A DNA stretch of 47,300 nucleotides from Yinghuangia elevatio. Its GTDB lineage: Bacteria; Actinomycetota; Actinomycetes; Streptomycetales; Streptomycetaceae. The number at the start of each line of letters is the position of its first letter. Within the stretch, counting starts at the first letter, position 1. The notes below the pieces were generated by a model. That model was not told the DNA's origin, made no database searches, and saw only the letters and a program-made list of their open reading frames with translations. The stretch lies in NCBI RefSeq assembly GCF_040649515.1, contig NZ_JBEZFP010000066.1, positions 1 through 47,300 of the forward strand, given 5' to 3'. Below, in pieces: positions 18,493 through 25,183 of this stretch. The position numbers were made by a program, and so were the translations under genes.

Positions 18493-19449
18493 ATGGACTC
18501 GTCAAAACCCGAGCAGAGTTTCCGGCGCATGGAGCGCAGCGCCCACGACATCCGCCTCGCCGGCCTCCGACGCGAAGCCCCCATCGGGGAGGTCGTCGAC
18601 AACATTCTCGTCGCCCTCCCCGAAGTCCACCCCCTCGAAGCCCACCGCTGGGCGAACGGCTGGAACCGGCGCGAACTCTCCACACGCATCGACATGGTGT
18701 ACGAGGCCGAAGGCCTGAGGCCGCCCGGGATCGCCGACGCCGAGCTGTTCCGCTGGGAGCGAGGCAAGCGCCGCCCCAACGAGGAGCGCATCGACGTCCT
18801 CTGCAAGGTCTACGGGACCAGACCCGACAGGTTGGGCTTCGGTCGCGACTACTCTGGCGTTGTGCTCGGACACCTCGAACAAGCAGGCCTCGTCGACCTC
18901 TTCCCCCGTACCGCCGCAGAATCGAAGGCCGACCTCGTCGGAAGGCTCTCGGCAGCCACGAAGCGGATCACGATGTTCGGCCTGACCAGGAACTTCTACG
19001 CCGCCGAGGCGATGCTGCCGCTCTTCGAGCACAAGGCCGCCAAGGGGATACCGGTCCAGATCTTCATCATGGACCCGCACTGCGACTCACGGCGCGACCG
19101 ATACCGGCTGGAGCCGGCCGAAGCGGCGATGGAAGACCCGGACCGCTACACGCGGGAGATCCTGCGCCCGCTCGCTGAAGCCGCGGCGCGCGTCGGGAAC
19201 ATCGAGATCTACCTCTACAACTTCCCGTGCAGTTTCGCGATGGAAGAGATCGACAACTGCATACGCGTCATGCTGTACGGGCACGGGAAGCGCGGCACCG
19301 ACGGGCCGATCCTGGCCTTCCAGGAAGGCACCGAGTACCACACCTACTTCGCCGAGCAGCTCCGGTGGGTCGAGCGCCTCGCAGCGGCCGACCCGATCCC
19401 GGAGCCGTGGCGGTCCAAGGGCATCGAGGTGCGGCGGTACCTGGGCTAA
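18493..19449 (+). CDS. HTH protein with C-terminal DUF5919-like sensor domain
   Basis: A 318-residue protein. An N-terminal XRE-like region (about 60-120) includes WNRRELSTRIDMVYEAEG and AELFRWERGKRRPNEERIDVLCKVYG. A large C-terminal domain (about 150-318) starts SKADLVGRLSAATKRITMFGLTRN and continues KGIPVQIFIMDPHCDSRRDR, YLYNFPCSFAMEEIDNCIRV and FQEGTEYHTYFAEQLRWVER. I remember this arrangement in actinobacterial regulators annotated DUF5919; the alternating strands recall phospholipase-D-like folds, but no HKD motif is present. It probably senses a small ligand and controls a promoter at the adjacent palindrome. The ATG at 18493 follows that palindrome; upstream in-frame codons look non-coding. 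Confidence 0.7.
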   Translation: MDSSKPEQSFRRMERSAHDIRLAGLRREAPIGEVVDNILVALPEVHPLEAHRWANGWNRRELSTRIDMVYEAEGLRPPGIADAELFRWERGKRRPNEERIDVLCKVYGTRPDRLGFGRDYSGVVLGHLEQAGLVDLFPRTAAESKADLVGRLSAATKRITMFGLTRNFYAAEAMLPLFEHKAAKGIPVQIFIMDPHCDSRRDRYRLEPAEAAMEDPDRYTREILRPLAEAAARVGNIEIYLYNFPCSFAMEEIDNCIRVMLYGHGKRGTDGPILAFQEGTEYHTYFAEQLRWVERLAAADPIPEPWRSKGIEVRRYLG

Positions 19450-19727
19450 CGACGGCGCAGCCGCGGCCAGTCGTCACCGGGGAGCTTCACCCGGTCGACG
19501 CGCCGCAGCTTCGCCCCGGGGCCGGCAGCCAGGCTCACGTGCCCTTCCGATGCCGCGCCCGGATGCTGCTCGCAGTCCGGGCACGGGTCGGCCTGCGTGT
19601 CCACCGTCAGCGACGTCTCGACAGCCGGGCTCGGCGTGAACGGCCTGAACACCGCGCCGACTCCGCCGCAGGTCGTGCACTGCTGCCGCACGCGCGAGGC
19701 CGGCACGTCCACGTAGTCCGGGTCCAT
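19446..19727 (-). CDS. Small Cys-pair (zinc-ribbon-like) protein, 93 aa
   Basis: Starts MDPDYVDVPASRVRQQCTTCGGVG and has a second pair in DPCPDCEQHPG, giving Cys-x2-Cys...Cys-x2-Cys spaced for one zinc ribbon. The C-terminus is basic (GAKLRRVDRVKLPGDDWPRLRRR), suggesting nucleic-acid contact. Family unknown. It follows the 56-aa Cys-pair gene with one base between stop and ATG, so the two form a unit. Its stop overlaps the last bases of the convergent HTH/sensor gene. Confidence 0.65.
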   Translation of the reverse strand: MDPDYVDVPASRVRQQCTTCGGVGAVFRPFTPSPAVETSLTVDTQADPCPDCEQHPGAASEGHVSLAAGPGAKLRRVDRVKLPGDDWPRLRRR

Positions 19728-19728
19728 G

Positions 19729-19899
19729 TCAGCCGCCTCCCGTCTCCACCCAGCCCTGGCCCTTGCAGACGGGGCATGTCTTCTTGACCTCGACGGTGCG
19801 GGACTTGACCTTCCCGTCCTTCGGATCGGTGTACGTCTCGACCTTCTGCTCGAAGATCACGCCCGCGTTGTCGCAACGCCGACAGACCGTGCGGCCCAT
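19729..19899 (-). CDS. Small DnaJ-type zinc-finger-like protein, 56 aa
   Basis: Starts MGRTVCRRCDNAGVIFEQKV and ends KKTCPVCKGQGWVETGGG. The pairs CRRCDNAG and CPVCKGQG resemble the CxxCxGxG repeats of the DnaJ zinc domain; a short basic strand joins them. The ATG at 19899 is preferred to 19923 because GGAG lies 7 nt upstream. It is probably a zinc ribbon acting with its downstream neighbour. Such tiny proteins are common in actinobacterial mobile elements; their roles are unknown. Confidence 0.65.
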   Translation of the reverse strand: MGRTVCRRCDNAGVIFEQKVETYTDPKDGKVKSRTVEVKKTCPVCKGQGWVETGGG

Positions 19900-20040
19900 G
19901 GAAGCACTCCATCCCGCCCCCATGCGGTAGCGACAAGGTTACCGGGAGTTCGGCTACCCGATCAGGTGAATCCCGCCACGGGGTGCAGGTGGCGGCAGTA
20001 GCGTCGGCGACCCTGAGAACAGCCGACCAAGGAGGCACCG

Positions 20041-20234
20041 TGCACCACGACGACCCCATCCAGGCTGTACGCGACAGGCTGCGTGGATTCCTCCGCGGCG
20101 ACGCCGACGTCCGCGACAGCGACGTCACCGACGGCATGCCCACCCCGCCCGAGCTCCCCGAGCTGCCCGACTGGGACGAGCCGCTGCCGCGCGACCGGTG
20201 GGGGCGGGTGAAGCGGGGCGTGCAGGTGGGCTGA
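20041..20234 (+). CDS. Small acidic hypothetical protein, 64 aa
   Basis: Begins with GTG behind a strong AAGGAGG at 5 nt spacing, the best ribosome site in the left arm. The product is acidic in the middle (FLRGDADVRDSDVTDGMPTPPELPELPDWDEPLP) and ends basic (RDRWGRVKRGVQVG). Family not recognised. It is followed at once by a strong terminator, so it is a one-gene rightward unit between two leftward groups. Confidence 0.65.
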
Positions 20235-20250
20235 TCCCGGACGCAACGAA

Positions 20251-20280
20251 ACGGCCCGCTCTCCGTCGAGAGCGGGCCGT
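20251..20280 (+). terminator. Terminator after the 64-aa gene
   Basis: Perfect 13-bp stem (20251-20263 and 20268-20280) with a CGTC tetraloop, 16 nt after the stop, followed by a short T-containing run. It can act in both directions, also ending the leftward 50-aa gene. Confidence 0.85.
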
Positions 20281-20356
20281 TCGTACGTGGGCCAACGAAG
20301 TGACCTTCACCGGTCGAGGCGGTTCGGCGTGCACGTCCAGCCGTGTACCGATCGGA

Positions 20357-20509
20357 CTACCAGCCTAGCCGCAACTCCCGCCGCCAAGCCCTCTCTTCCC
20401 GCTTCCGTTCCGCCCGCTTCCCGCGCGCCGTCGACGGGCAGTCCAGCCCCGCCGGGCCGTGACAGACCGGGCACCACGGGCGCTGGACCGTACCGAGCAT
20501 CCGGGGCAT
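20357..20509 (-). CDS. Tiny Cys-motif protein, 50 aa
   Basis: An ATG at 20509 has GAGGAGG five bases upstream, a near-perfect ribosome site. The 50-residue product begins MPRMLGTVQRPWCPVCHGPAG, continues LDCPSTARGKRAERKREERA and ends WRRELRLGW. It contains CPVCHG-x4-C, a possible zinc knuckle, then a very basic helix, suggesting nucleic-acid binding. Family unknown. Divergent from the TerD gene, with a small dyad between them. Confidence 0.65.
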   Translation of the reverse strand: MPRMLGTVQRPWCPVCHGPAGLDCPSTARGKRAERKREERAWRRELRLGW

Positions 20510-20526
20510 GGGGACCTCCTCAACTC

Positions 20527-20541
20527 ATGCGTCTATCGCAT
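20527..20541. promoter_or_regulatory. Dyad ATGCG-TCTAT-CGCAT between divergent genes
   Basis: Five-bp perfect arms, 18 bp upstream of the ATG of the 50-aa gene and about 125 bp before the TerD start. Possible operator for one or both genes. Confidence 0.35.
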
Positions 20542-20665
20542 GGATCAAGTCTCTGACATGCGCGACGTGCATAACTCCGGAAATCCGCCTACCCTCCGAA
20601 TCTCGGGCCGCACCCCGGCGGGCGGCACCGAGCACCCCACCCCGCGACCAGACAGGTGCACCCCC

Positions 20666-21256
20666 ATGGGCCTCCAGCTCACCAAGAACGCCGGACTCGA
20701 AGACCTCGGCAACGTCACCAAGTTGCGCGTCGGCCTCGCCTGGGACACGTCCGGCGGCGGACGCAAGGGACTCCTCGGCAAGATCAAGCGACACGTCGGC
20801 AGCGACCTCGACCTCGCCGCCGTCGCACTCGCCGACGGCGAACCCGTCCGCCTCGCCTGGTTCGACAGCTACGACCCGTTCGGCAACGGCTCCCTCGTCC
20901 ACCTCGGCGACAACCGAAGCGGCAAAGGCGACGGCGACGACGAAGAACTCGAAGCCGACCTCAGGAAGATCCACGCCAGCATCAACGCCGTCGTGTTCAT
21001 CGTCACCGCGTACAAGGAAGGCGTGTCCTTCGCCGACATCGCCAACATCACGATGCGCACCTACGACCTGACCAGCGGACGCGCCGAGAACATCGGCGAG
21101 TTCTGGCCCCGCCTCGACGCCCGCGAGAACGCCTGCGTCATGGCCGCCGTGCACCGCACCGGCGCCACCTGGTCCGTGCGCGTCATCAACGAGATGGGCA
21201 ACGCCCGCGACCGCGACGGCATGCTCCGCCTCGCCGGACAGCACGCCCGGCCGTAG
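20666..21256 (+). CDS. TerD-family (tellurium resistance/stress) protein on a prophage
   Basis: A 196-residue TerD-domain protein. Signatures are VGLAWDTSGGG, DLDLAAVALADG, GSLVHLGDNRSGKGDGDDEE (the acidic Ca2+-binding-type stretch typical of TerD/TerZ/CABP) and IHASINAVVFIVTAYKEGVSFADI. Ter proteins bind calcium and are tied to tellurite resistance, phage inhibition and envelope stress, but the biochemical activity is unclear. The ATG at 20666 begins the conserved domain; in-frame codons upstream look non-coding. Alone on its strand, with a strong terminator after it. No other ter gene is nearby, so it is a single cargo gene of the prophage. Confidence 0.88.
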   Translation: MGLQLTKNAGLEDLGNVTKLRVGLAWDTSGGGRKGLLGKIKRHVGSDLDLAAVALADGEPVRLAWFDSYDPFGNGSLVHLGDNRSGKGDGDDEELEADLRKIHASINAVVFIVTAYKEGVSFADIANITMRTYDLTSGRAENIGEFWPRLDARENACVMAAVHRTGATWSVRVINEMGNARDRDGMLRLAGQHARP

Positions 21257-21266
21257 ACACGACGAA

Positions 21267-21300
21267 GCGGCCCCGCCCCCGGCGAAGGGGGCGGGGCCGC
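21267..21300. terminator. Strong bidirectional terminator between TerD and the lysis genes
   Basis: Perfect 14-bp stem (21267-21280 and 21287-21300) with loop GGCGAA. It lies 10 bp after the TerD stop and 8 bp beyond the stop of the leftward late operon, so it ends both converging transcripts. Confidence 0.9.
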
Positions 21301-21308
21301 AGCCGCGT

Positions 21309-21665
21309 TCAAGGGATGAGGTGCTTCGTCAGGTCCGGCGGCGGGTGGTACACCGGGATCGGCATCCCGCCGTCCCGCATCTCACGAATCAGTATCCGCG
21401 TATACCCGCCCAACGCACGAGTCTCGATCGTCAGCTCGTCGATCTTCGCCTCAAGCACCGCGATGTGCTCCGCCTGCTCCGCCTTCTGAGCCTTCAGCGC
21501 CTCGTTGTTCTTCCGCAACTCCGTGACCACGGCCTGGAAATCCTCACGGAACCCAGTCCGCTCCGCAGGCTTCACGCCCACCCGCGCCTGATACACCACA
21601 CCGATCAAAGCCAGCAGGCCGATCACAATCCCCGGCAGCGAACCGCCGTCAAGACCGTCGAGCAT
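21309..21665 (-). CDS. Phage membrane protein with coiled coil
   Basis: 118 residues. One N-terminal helix (LPGIVIGLLALIGVVYQARVG, about 10-30) precedes a long predicted coiled coil (about 40-90: TELRKNNEALKAQKAEQ, HIAVLEAKIDELTIETRA) and a short Pro-rich end. Small one-helix proteins of this shape at the end of lysis cassettes are often annotated as phage membrane or second-holin proteins, but I cannot assign a function. It is the last gene of the late operon and overlaps the preceding gene by 17 nt. Confidence 0.75.
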   Translation of the reverse strand: MLDGLDGGSLPGIVIGLLALIGVVYQARVGVKPAERTGFREDFQAVVTELRKNNEALKAQKAEQAEHIAVLEAKIDELTIETRALGGYTRILIREMRDGGMPIPVYHPPPDLTKHLIP

Positions 21666-22083
21666 CCCCGTCCTCCGTCGTACTCCGGTGCCCCCGGCCC
21701 AACCTCATGTTCACGATCGTGATCCCGGCGGCGTAGAAGAACCACGTCCCGCCCACCGGATAGCCGTCCGCGCCATCCGCGATCCACGACCAACCAAACG
21801 CCAGAAACCACACCACCAGCGGGAACGTCGCCAACGCGAATCCCACCCGGTCCAGCACCAGCCACCGCGCCTTCGCCACCGCGGTAGCCGCGGTTGCCGC
21901 TGCACAGCCCATGAACGCCCAGCCCAGCACGTCCATCGGCACCAGATCGGCGGCAGGCTCCAAGCCCTGCTGCGTCGCGAACGACGGCTGCACGATGATC
22001 TGCCCGGCGTAGTAAGCGAGGACCCCGGCGAGCGTCAGCAGATACGCGCCACGGGCATCCACCCGGAGCCCCCACAGCTTCAC
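21649..22083 (-). CDS. Multi-spanning phage membrane protein in the lysis cassette
   Basis: 144 residues with four likely helices (AYLLTLAGVLAYYAGQII, MDVLGWAFMGCAAATAATAV, FALATFPLVVWFLAFGWSWI and GTWFFYAAGITIVNM) and a short basic tail. GTG 22083 overlaps the holin stop as GTGA, indicating coupled translation. Its place just after a holin makes a role in host lysis or membrane targeting likely, but no family is recognised. Confidence 0.75.
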   Translation of the reverse strand: MKLWGLRVDARGAYLLTLAGVLAYYAGQIIVQPSFATQQGLEPAADLVPMDVLGWAFMGCAAATAATAVAKARWLVLDRVGFALATFPLVVWFLAFGWSWIADGADGYPVGGTWFFYAAGITIVNMRLGRGHRSTTEDGDARRS

Positions 22084-22403
22084 CGGTTGCCGACCCCCTG
22101 CGCCTTCGCCGTCAGCCCCGTCGGCTTCAGCAGGCCGAAGTGCGAGCCGACCGCGACGAGGAAGGTCGCCAGCGCCGTGACCAGAGCCGTCGACCACATG
22201 AAGTCCCCCTCCGACGCCGCCCACTCGTTCAGGAATCCTGACAGCGCGGCAAGAGCCGCAAGCAGGATTGCCTTCAGGCCCGCCGACGTCGACGCCTTCG
22301 TCACCAGCCCGACCAGCAGCGGCAAACCGACGCCGACCAGCAGGGACACGTACTGCACGCGAATCGGGTCGCCCGTCTCGGCGACCGCCAGCATCACGGA
22401 CAT
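22080..22403 (-). CDS. Putative holin
   Basis: 107 residues with two or three transmembrane helices (VQYVSLLVGVGLPLLVGLV, LKAILLAALAALSGFLNEW and ALVTALATFLVAVGSHFGLL) and a short polar C-terminus. The ATG has GGAGG seven bases upstream. It lies two bases after the endolysin stop, the classic position for a holin, which forms membrane lesions that release or activate the endolysin. Assignment is by size, topology and context. Confidence 0.8.
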   Translation of the reverse strand: MSVMLAVAETGDPIRVQYVSLLVGVGLPLLVGLVTKASTSAGLKAILLAALAALSGFLNEWAASEGDFMWSTALVTALATFLVAVGSHFGLLKPTGLTAKAQGVGNR

Positions 22404-22405
22404 GA

Positions 22406-23356
22406 TCAGACCTCCGGGTAGTGCAGGGTCACGTCGAGAACGGCCTTCGGATGGGACTGGCGCTTGACCGACACCACGCGCGGCACGTCCCAGCGGTCGA
22501 GCTCCAGCGCCGTCACCACGCCGTTGCCGACCAGGCGGGTCACGCCCTGGTGGATCCAGCCGCCGCCACCGTCGGACACGTCGATCCGCACCGTGACCCG
22601 CTCGCCCGCAGGGACGTAGTCGGCGGACACATTCACCCAGCAGTGGCCGGGCACGGCGGTAAGCGTCGTCGCCGAGTCATCGCCGACAACCTGCGGGACG
22701 GTCTTGCTGACGAGAGCCATCTTGGTCTTCTTCCTCGGGGTCGGAGTGGACGACGGAACTTCGGGCTGAGGCATGGGAGTCGAACCGCCCGCGGCAGCCC
22801 AGAGCTTCGCCGGATCGATCGCGCCCGGGTCGCCGTGGTCGTTGCCCGGGACGTTGGCGTGCCCGTAGTGACCGGCCTGGTTCAGCCACACCGCACGGTC
22901 ACGCCGAGACCCGCCCGGATACTTCGGCGGATCACCCATCGGGAACCGGTCCGGGATACCCCAGCTGCGAATCGCGGCCATCAGCGCACGGAACTTCGCA
23001 CCCGGCCGCCACGTCGACTGCGCCGTGAACGGCTGCGCAGCCCGACCCAACACCTCGATCTGGATACAGACCCGGCCGGTGCGGTTCGTGCGCGTGGTCC
23101 CGTCGTTGCGGAGCGCCCGGCCCGAACGGTCCAGCCGGCCGAACTGGCCCAGCGAATCCGTCTCCGGGTCGAGCAGCACCTGCGGCCAGACCGACTCCCG
23201 CTTCAGGTATGACGCCATCGACTGGAAGTAGCCCCGACCCGTCGGGCATTCGACCGTGTGCCACACCACCCGCGGCGGCAGATTCGGGGTGTCCATCGCC
23301 GCGCCCGTGTCCGGGCCCAGTTGCTCGGCGCCCGGAATGTAGACGACGCCGGGCAT
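22406..23356 (-). CDS. Endolysin: N-acetylmuramoyl-L-alanine amidase
   Basis: 316 residues. The N-terminal amidase_2/PGRP-like domain (about 25-185) has the zinc-site signature VVWHTVE (His33), IQIEVLG, and AGHYGHANVPGNDHGDPG with later His and Asp/Gly-Asp-Pro ligands. A Pro/Thr linker with a basic patch (PTPRKKTK, about 205-212) leads to a beta-rich C-terminal domain (about 215-316), probably cell-wall binding. It cleaves the amide between N-acetylmuramic acid and the stem peptide to free virions. No signal peptide, so it depends on the adjacent holin. Its ATG overlaps the previous stop (TGATG). Confidence 0.92.
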   Translation of the reverse strand: MPGVVYIPGAEQLGPDTGAAMDTPNLPPRVVWHTVECPTGRGYFQSMASYLKRESVWPQVLLDPETDSLGQFGRLDRSGRALRNDGTTRTNRTGRVCIQIEVLGRAAQPFTAQSTWRPGAKFRALMAAIRSWGIPDRFPMGDPPKYPGGSRRDRAVWLNQAGHYGHANVPGNDHGDPGAIDPAKLWAAAGGSTPMPQPEVPSSTPTPRKKTKMALVSKTVPQVVGDDSATTLTAVPGHCWVNVSADYVPAGERVTVRIDVSDGGGGWIHQGVTRLVGNGVVTALELDRWDVPRVVSVKRQSHPKAVLDVTLHYPEV

Positions 23357-23571
23357 CAGTCGGCCGCCCCGTCCACCGGCAGATAGTGGTCCAGGTCGCC
23401 GTCCTCACGCAGGACATAGATCCCGCCACCGCGGCCCGGCTTCACCCACCGATCCGGGTGATCAGCGCACGCCGCCACCACCGCATCGACGTGCTCCTGC
23501 GACACCACCCCGCAGTACGTATCCGGCACGTCGTCCGCGGGGTGGACGACGGCAGCGTGAAACTCAGGCAC
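23356..23571 (-). CDS. Small phage protein before the endolysin, 71 aa
   Basis: GTG start with AGGAGG five bases upstream. The acidic product (PEFHAAVVHPADDVPDTYC, VVSQEHVDAVVAACADHPDRW, IYVLREDGDLDHYLPVDGAAD) looks like a compact alpha/beta domain. The stop overlaps the endolysin ATG. It is separated from the upstream tail gene by a U-tract terminator, so it probably begins the lysis unit. Family unknown. Confidence 0.7.
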   Translation of the reverse strand: MPEFHAAVVHPADDVPDTYCGVVSQEHVDAVVAACADHPDRWVKPGRGGGIYVLREDGDLDHYLPVDGAAD

Positions 23572-23590
23572 GCGGGCCTCCTGACATGCG

Positions 23591-23606
23591 AAAACCCCGC
23601 ACGGGG
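23591..23606 (-). terminator. Hairpin with U-tract between tail and lysis genes
   Basis: On the minus strand CCCCG-TG-CGGGG is followed directly by TTTT, about 27 nt after the stop of the tail protein ending at 23633. A short but canonical intrinsic terminator; read-through or an internal promoter must serve the lysis genes. Confidence 0.6.
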
Positions 23607-23632
23607 CGGGGCAGTTGGGGTAGGTAGTGCGT

Positions 23633-24097
23633 CTACGAGATGCGGTAGCTCAGCCCGTCCAGGCCGATCGCGGTGCCGGCCGCACCCGAGCCGCCGGACG
23701 TCCAGCCGCGGACGACCACCGCGCCGCCCGTCTGGAACTCCAGGTGCACGAAGCCTCCGGCGTACACGCCGGCCGTCGTGAACGCCTGGCTGGCCACCGG
23801 CAGCAGGTCGGCCGGCAGGGTCAGCAACGTGAACCCGGCCGCCGGCCACACCGACCCGGACCGCATCACCGCGCCGCGCAGCCGCACCAGGCCGCCCGGT
23901 TCGACGCGCAGCCCGATCAGCTCCCACGAGGAGTCCGTCAGGTGGTGGTCGGTCCAGCCGGAGCCGAGGGACGCGACCGGCAGCCACGGCGCGGAGGTGC
24001 GGTCCGTCGGGATGGATGCGACCTGCGTCGTCAGGTCCCGGACCTGCCGCTCAAGGCGGGCGATCTGGTCGTTGATGGTGTCCGTGTACTGGGGCAT
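23633..24097 (-). CDS. Tail tip/fibre protein with N-terminal coiled coil
   Basis: 154 residues. Residues 5-30 form a heptad coiled coil (TDTINDQIARLERQVRDL); the rest is beta-rich (GWTDHHLTDSSWELIGLRVE, RLRGAVMRSGSVWPAAG, FTLLTLPADLLPVASQAF). This short trimeric-stalk-plus-head layout is common in receptor-binding or baseplate wedge proteins of actinophages. The last residues (LDGLSYRIS) look like the usual final strand. It follows the larger tail protein with no gap; no enzyme motif is visible. Confidence 0.75.
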   Translation of the reverse strand: MPQYTDTINDQIARLERQVRDLTTQVASIPTDRTSAPWLPVASLGSGWTDHHLTDSSWELIGLRVEPGGLVRLRGAVMRSGSVWPAAGFTLLTLPADLLPVASQAFTTAGVYAGGFVHLEFQTGGAVVVRGWTSGGSGAAGTAIGLDGLSYRIS

Positions 24098-25183
24098 CTA
24101 CAGGGCCTCCAGCGTCAGGGTGGCGCTGCCTGCGGTGCCGCGTTGTCCCGCGGTCACGACGATCCCGGCCAGCCGGTACTGCAGGTCGGTGGCGCCGCGC
24201 AGGAGCGTCCTGTTGCGGACGCGGACGGTTTCGCCGATGGCCTGCGGGGTGATGCGGACCTGCTCCAGGTTGACGCTGATCTCGGGGATCGCCGTGGCCG
24301 CGAGCGCGTTGGCGAGATCCCTTTCAGCGTGCGAGTTCAGGGTGTCGATGCTGGTCACCGTCGAGTAGTCGGTGACGACGTCGATGCGCGGCCAGCCGCC
24401 GTCGAGGAGCCCGGTGGCGGCGTACACGTCGGACATGATCGGCTGCTGCTCGCCGGTGCCTGCGCCTTGCGGGGTGCCGCCGCGCGCCCGGTACCGGGTG
24501 CCGAACTGAACCGTCTTCTCACGCCAGGATTTGATCGAGGACCGCTCGATGACGTGGACCGCAGACGCGGACCCGAGGCGCGGGTAGCCGAACCGCATGT
24601 ACTTGATGCGCTCACCCGACGACGGGTCGATCCACACGTCGATCGTCCACTCGAAGCCGCCCTGGACGTTGCCGAGGTTCGTCAGCGCTTCGCCGTAGGA
24701 CAGGTTCGCCGAGGCGAGGTACTGGGTGCGGTCCCGCAGCACCCCGGACACCAGGGGGTCGAGTTGGATGCCGATGTGCGCGGACGGGTCGGACTGCATG
24801 TGCTGCACCAGGACCCGCGCGATGTCGAGCTGGTCGACGTCGTCCGCCGGAGGGATGTCCTCGGAGATCACGACCTGGTTCAGGTACGACTCGAAGGTGG
24901 CCGCCGAGAACTGCCACTGCTCAGCGGAGTGTTCGTCCCACGCCGCCGTCGGATCCCAGACGATTCCCCCGACCTGCAGATCCTTGCCCTCGTACACGTA
25001 CACCGCGGTCTTCTTCGCCAGCAGTTCCCGCAACTGCGCGGCGTTCCGCTCGGTGACGGTGACCGACCCGGAGATGACCTCGCTGTCCGCGATCCGCCGC
25101 CCGAACCTGAGGCCGTCGACCTCCGTGCGGTACAGCGTCGTGTCCGTGAGCAGGTCCGCGAACTCGACCCGGTAGATCCCCAT
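24098..25183 (-). CDS. Minor tail protein (baseplate hub/Gp27-like candidate)
   Basis: 361 residues, beta-rich. It starts MGIYRVEFADLLTDTTLYRTEVDGLRFGRR and contains QVGGIVWDPTAAWDEHSAEQ and DQLDIARVLVQHMQSDPSAHIG. It ends in a region that may bind a repeated partner (VRVRNRTLLRG, YRLAGIVVTAGQRGTAGSAT). Position after Dit and a fibre-like gene, and overall pattern, match Streptomyces siphovirus tail proteins that plug the tail tip. Its start directly follows the preceding stop. The exact subunit role is inferred from synteny. Confidence 0.75.
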   Translation of the reverse strand: MGIYRVEFADLLTDTTLYRTEVDGLRFGRRIADSEVISGSVTVTERNAAQLRELLAKKTAVYVYEGKDLQVGGIVWDPTAAWDEHSAEQWQFSAATFESYLNQVVISEDIPPADDVDQLDIARVLVQHMQSDPSAHIGIQLDPLVSGVLRDRTQYLASANLSYGEALTNLGNVQGGFEWTIDVWIDPSSGERIKYMRFGYPRLGSASAVHVIERSSIKSWREKTVQFGTRYRARGGTPQGAGTGEQQPIMSDVYAATGLLDGGWPRIDVVTDYSTVTSIDTLNSHAERDLANALAATAIPEISVNLEQVRITPQAIGETVRVRNRTLLRGATDLQYRLAGIVVTAGQRGTAGSATLTLEAL

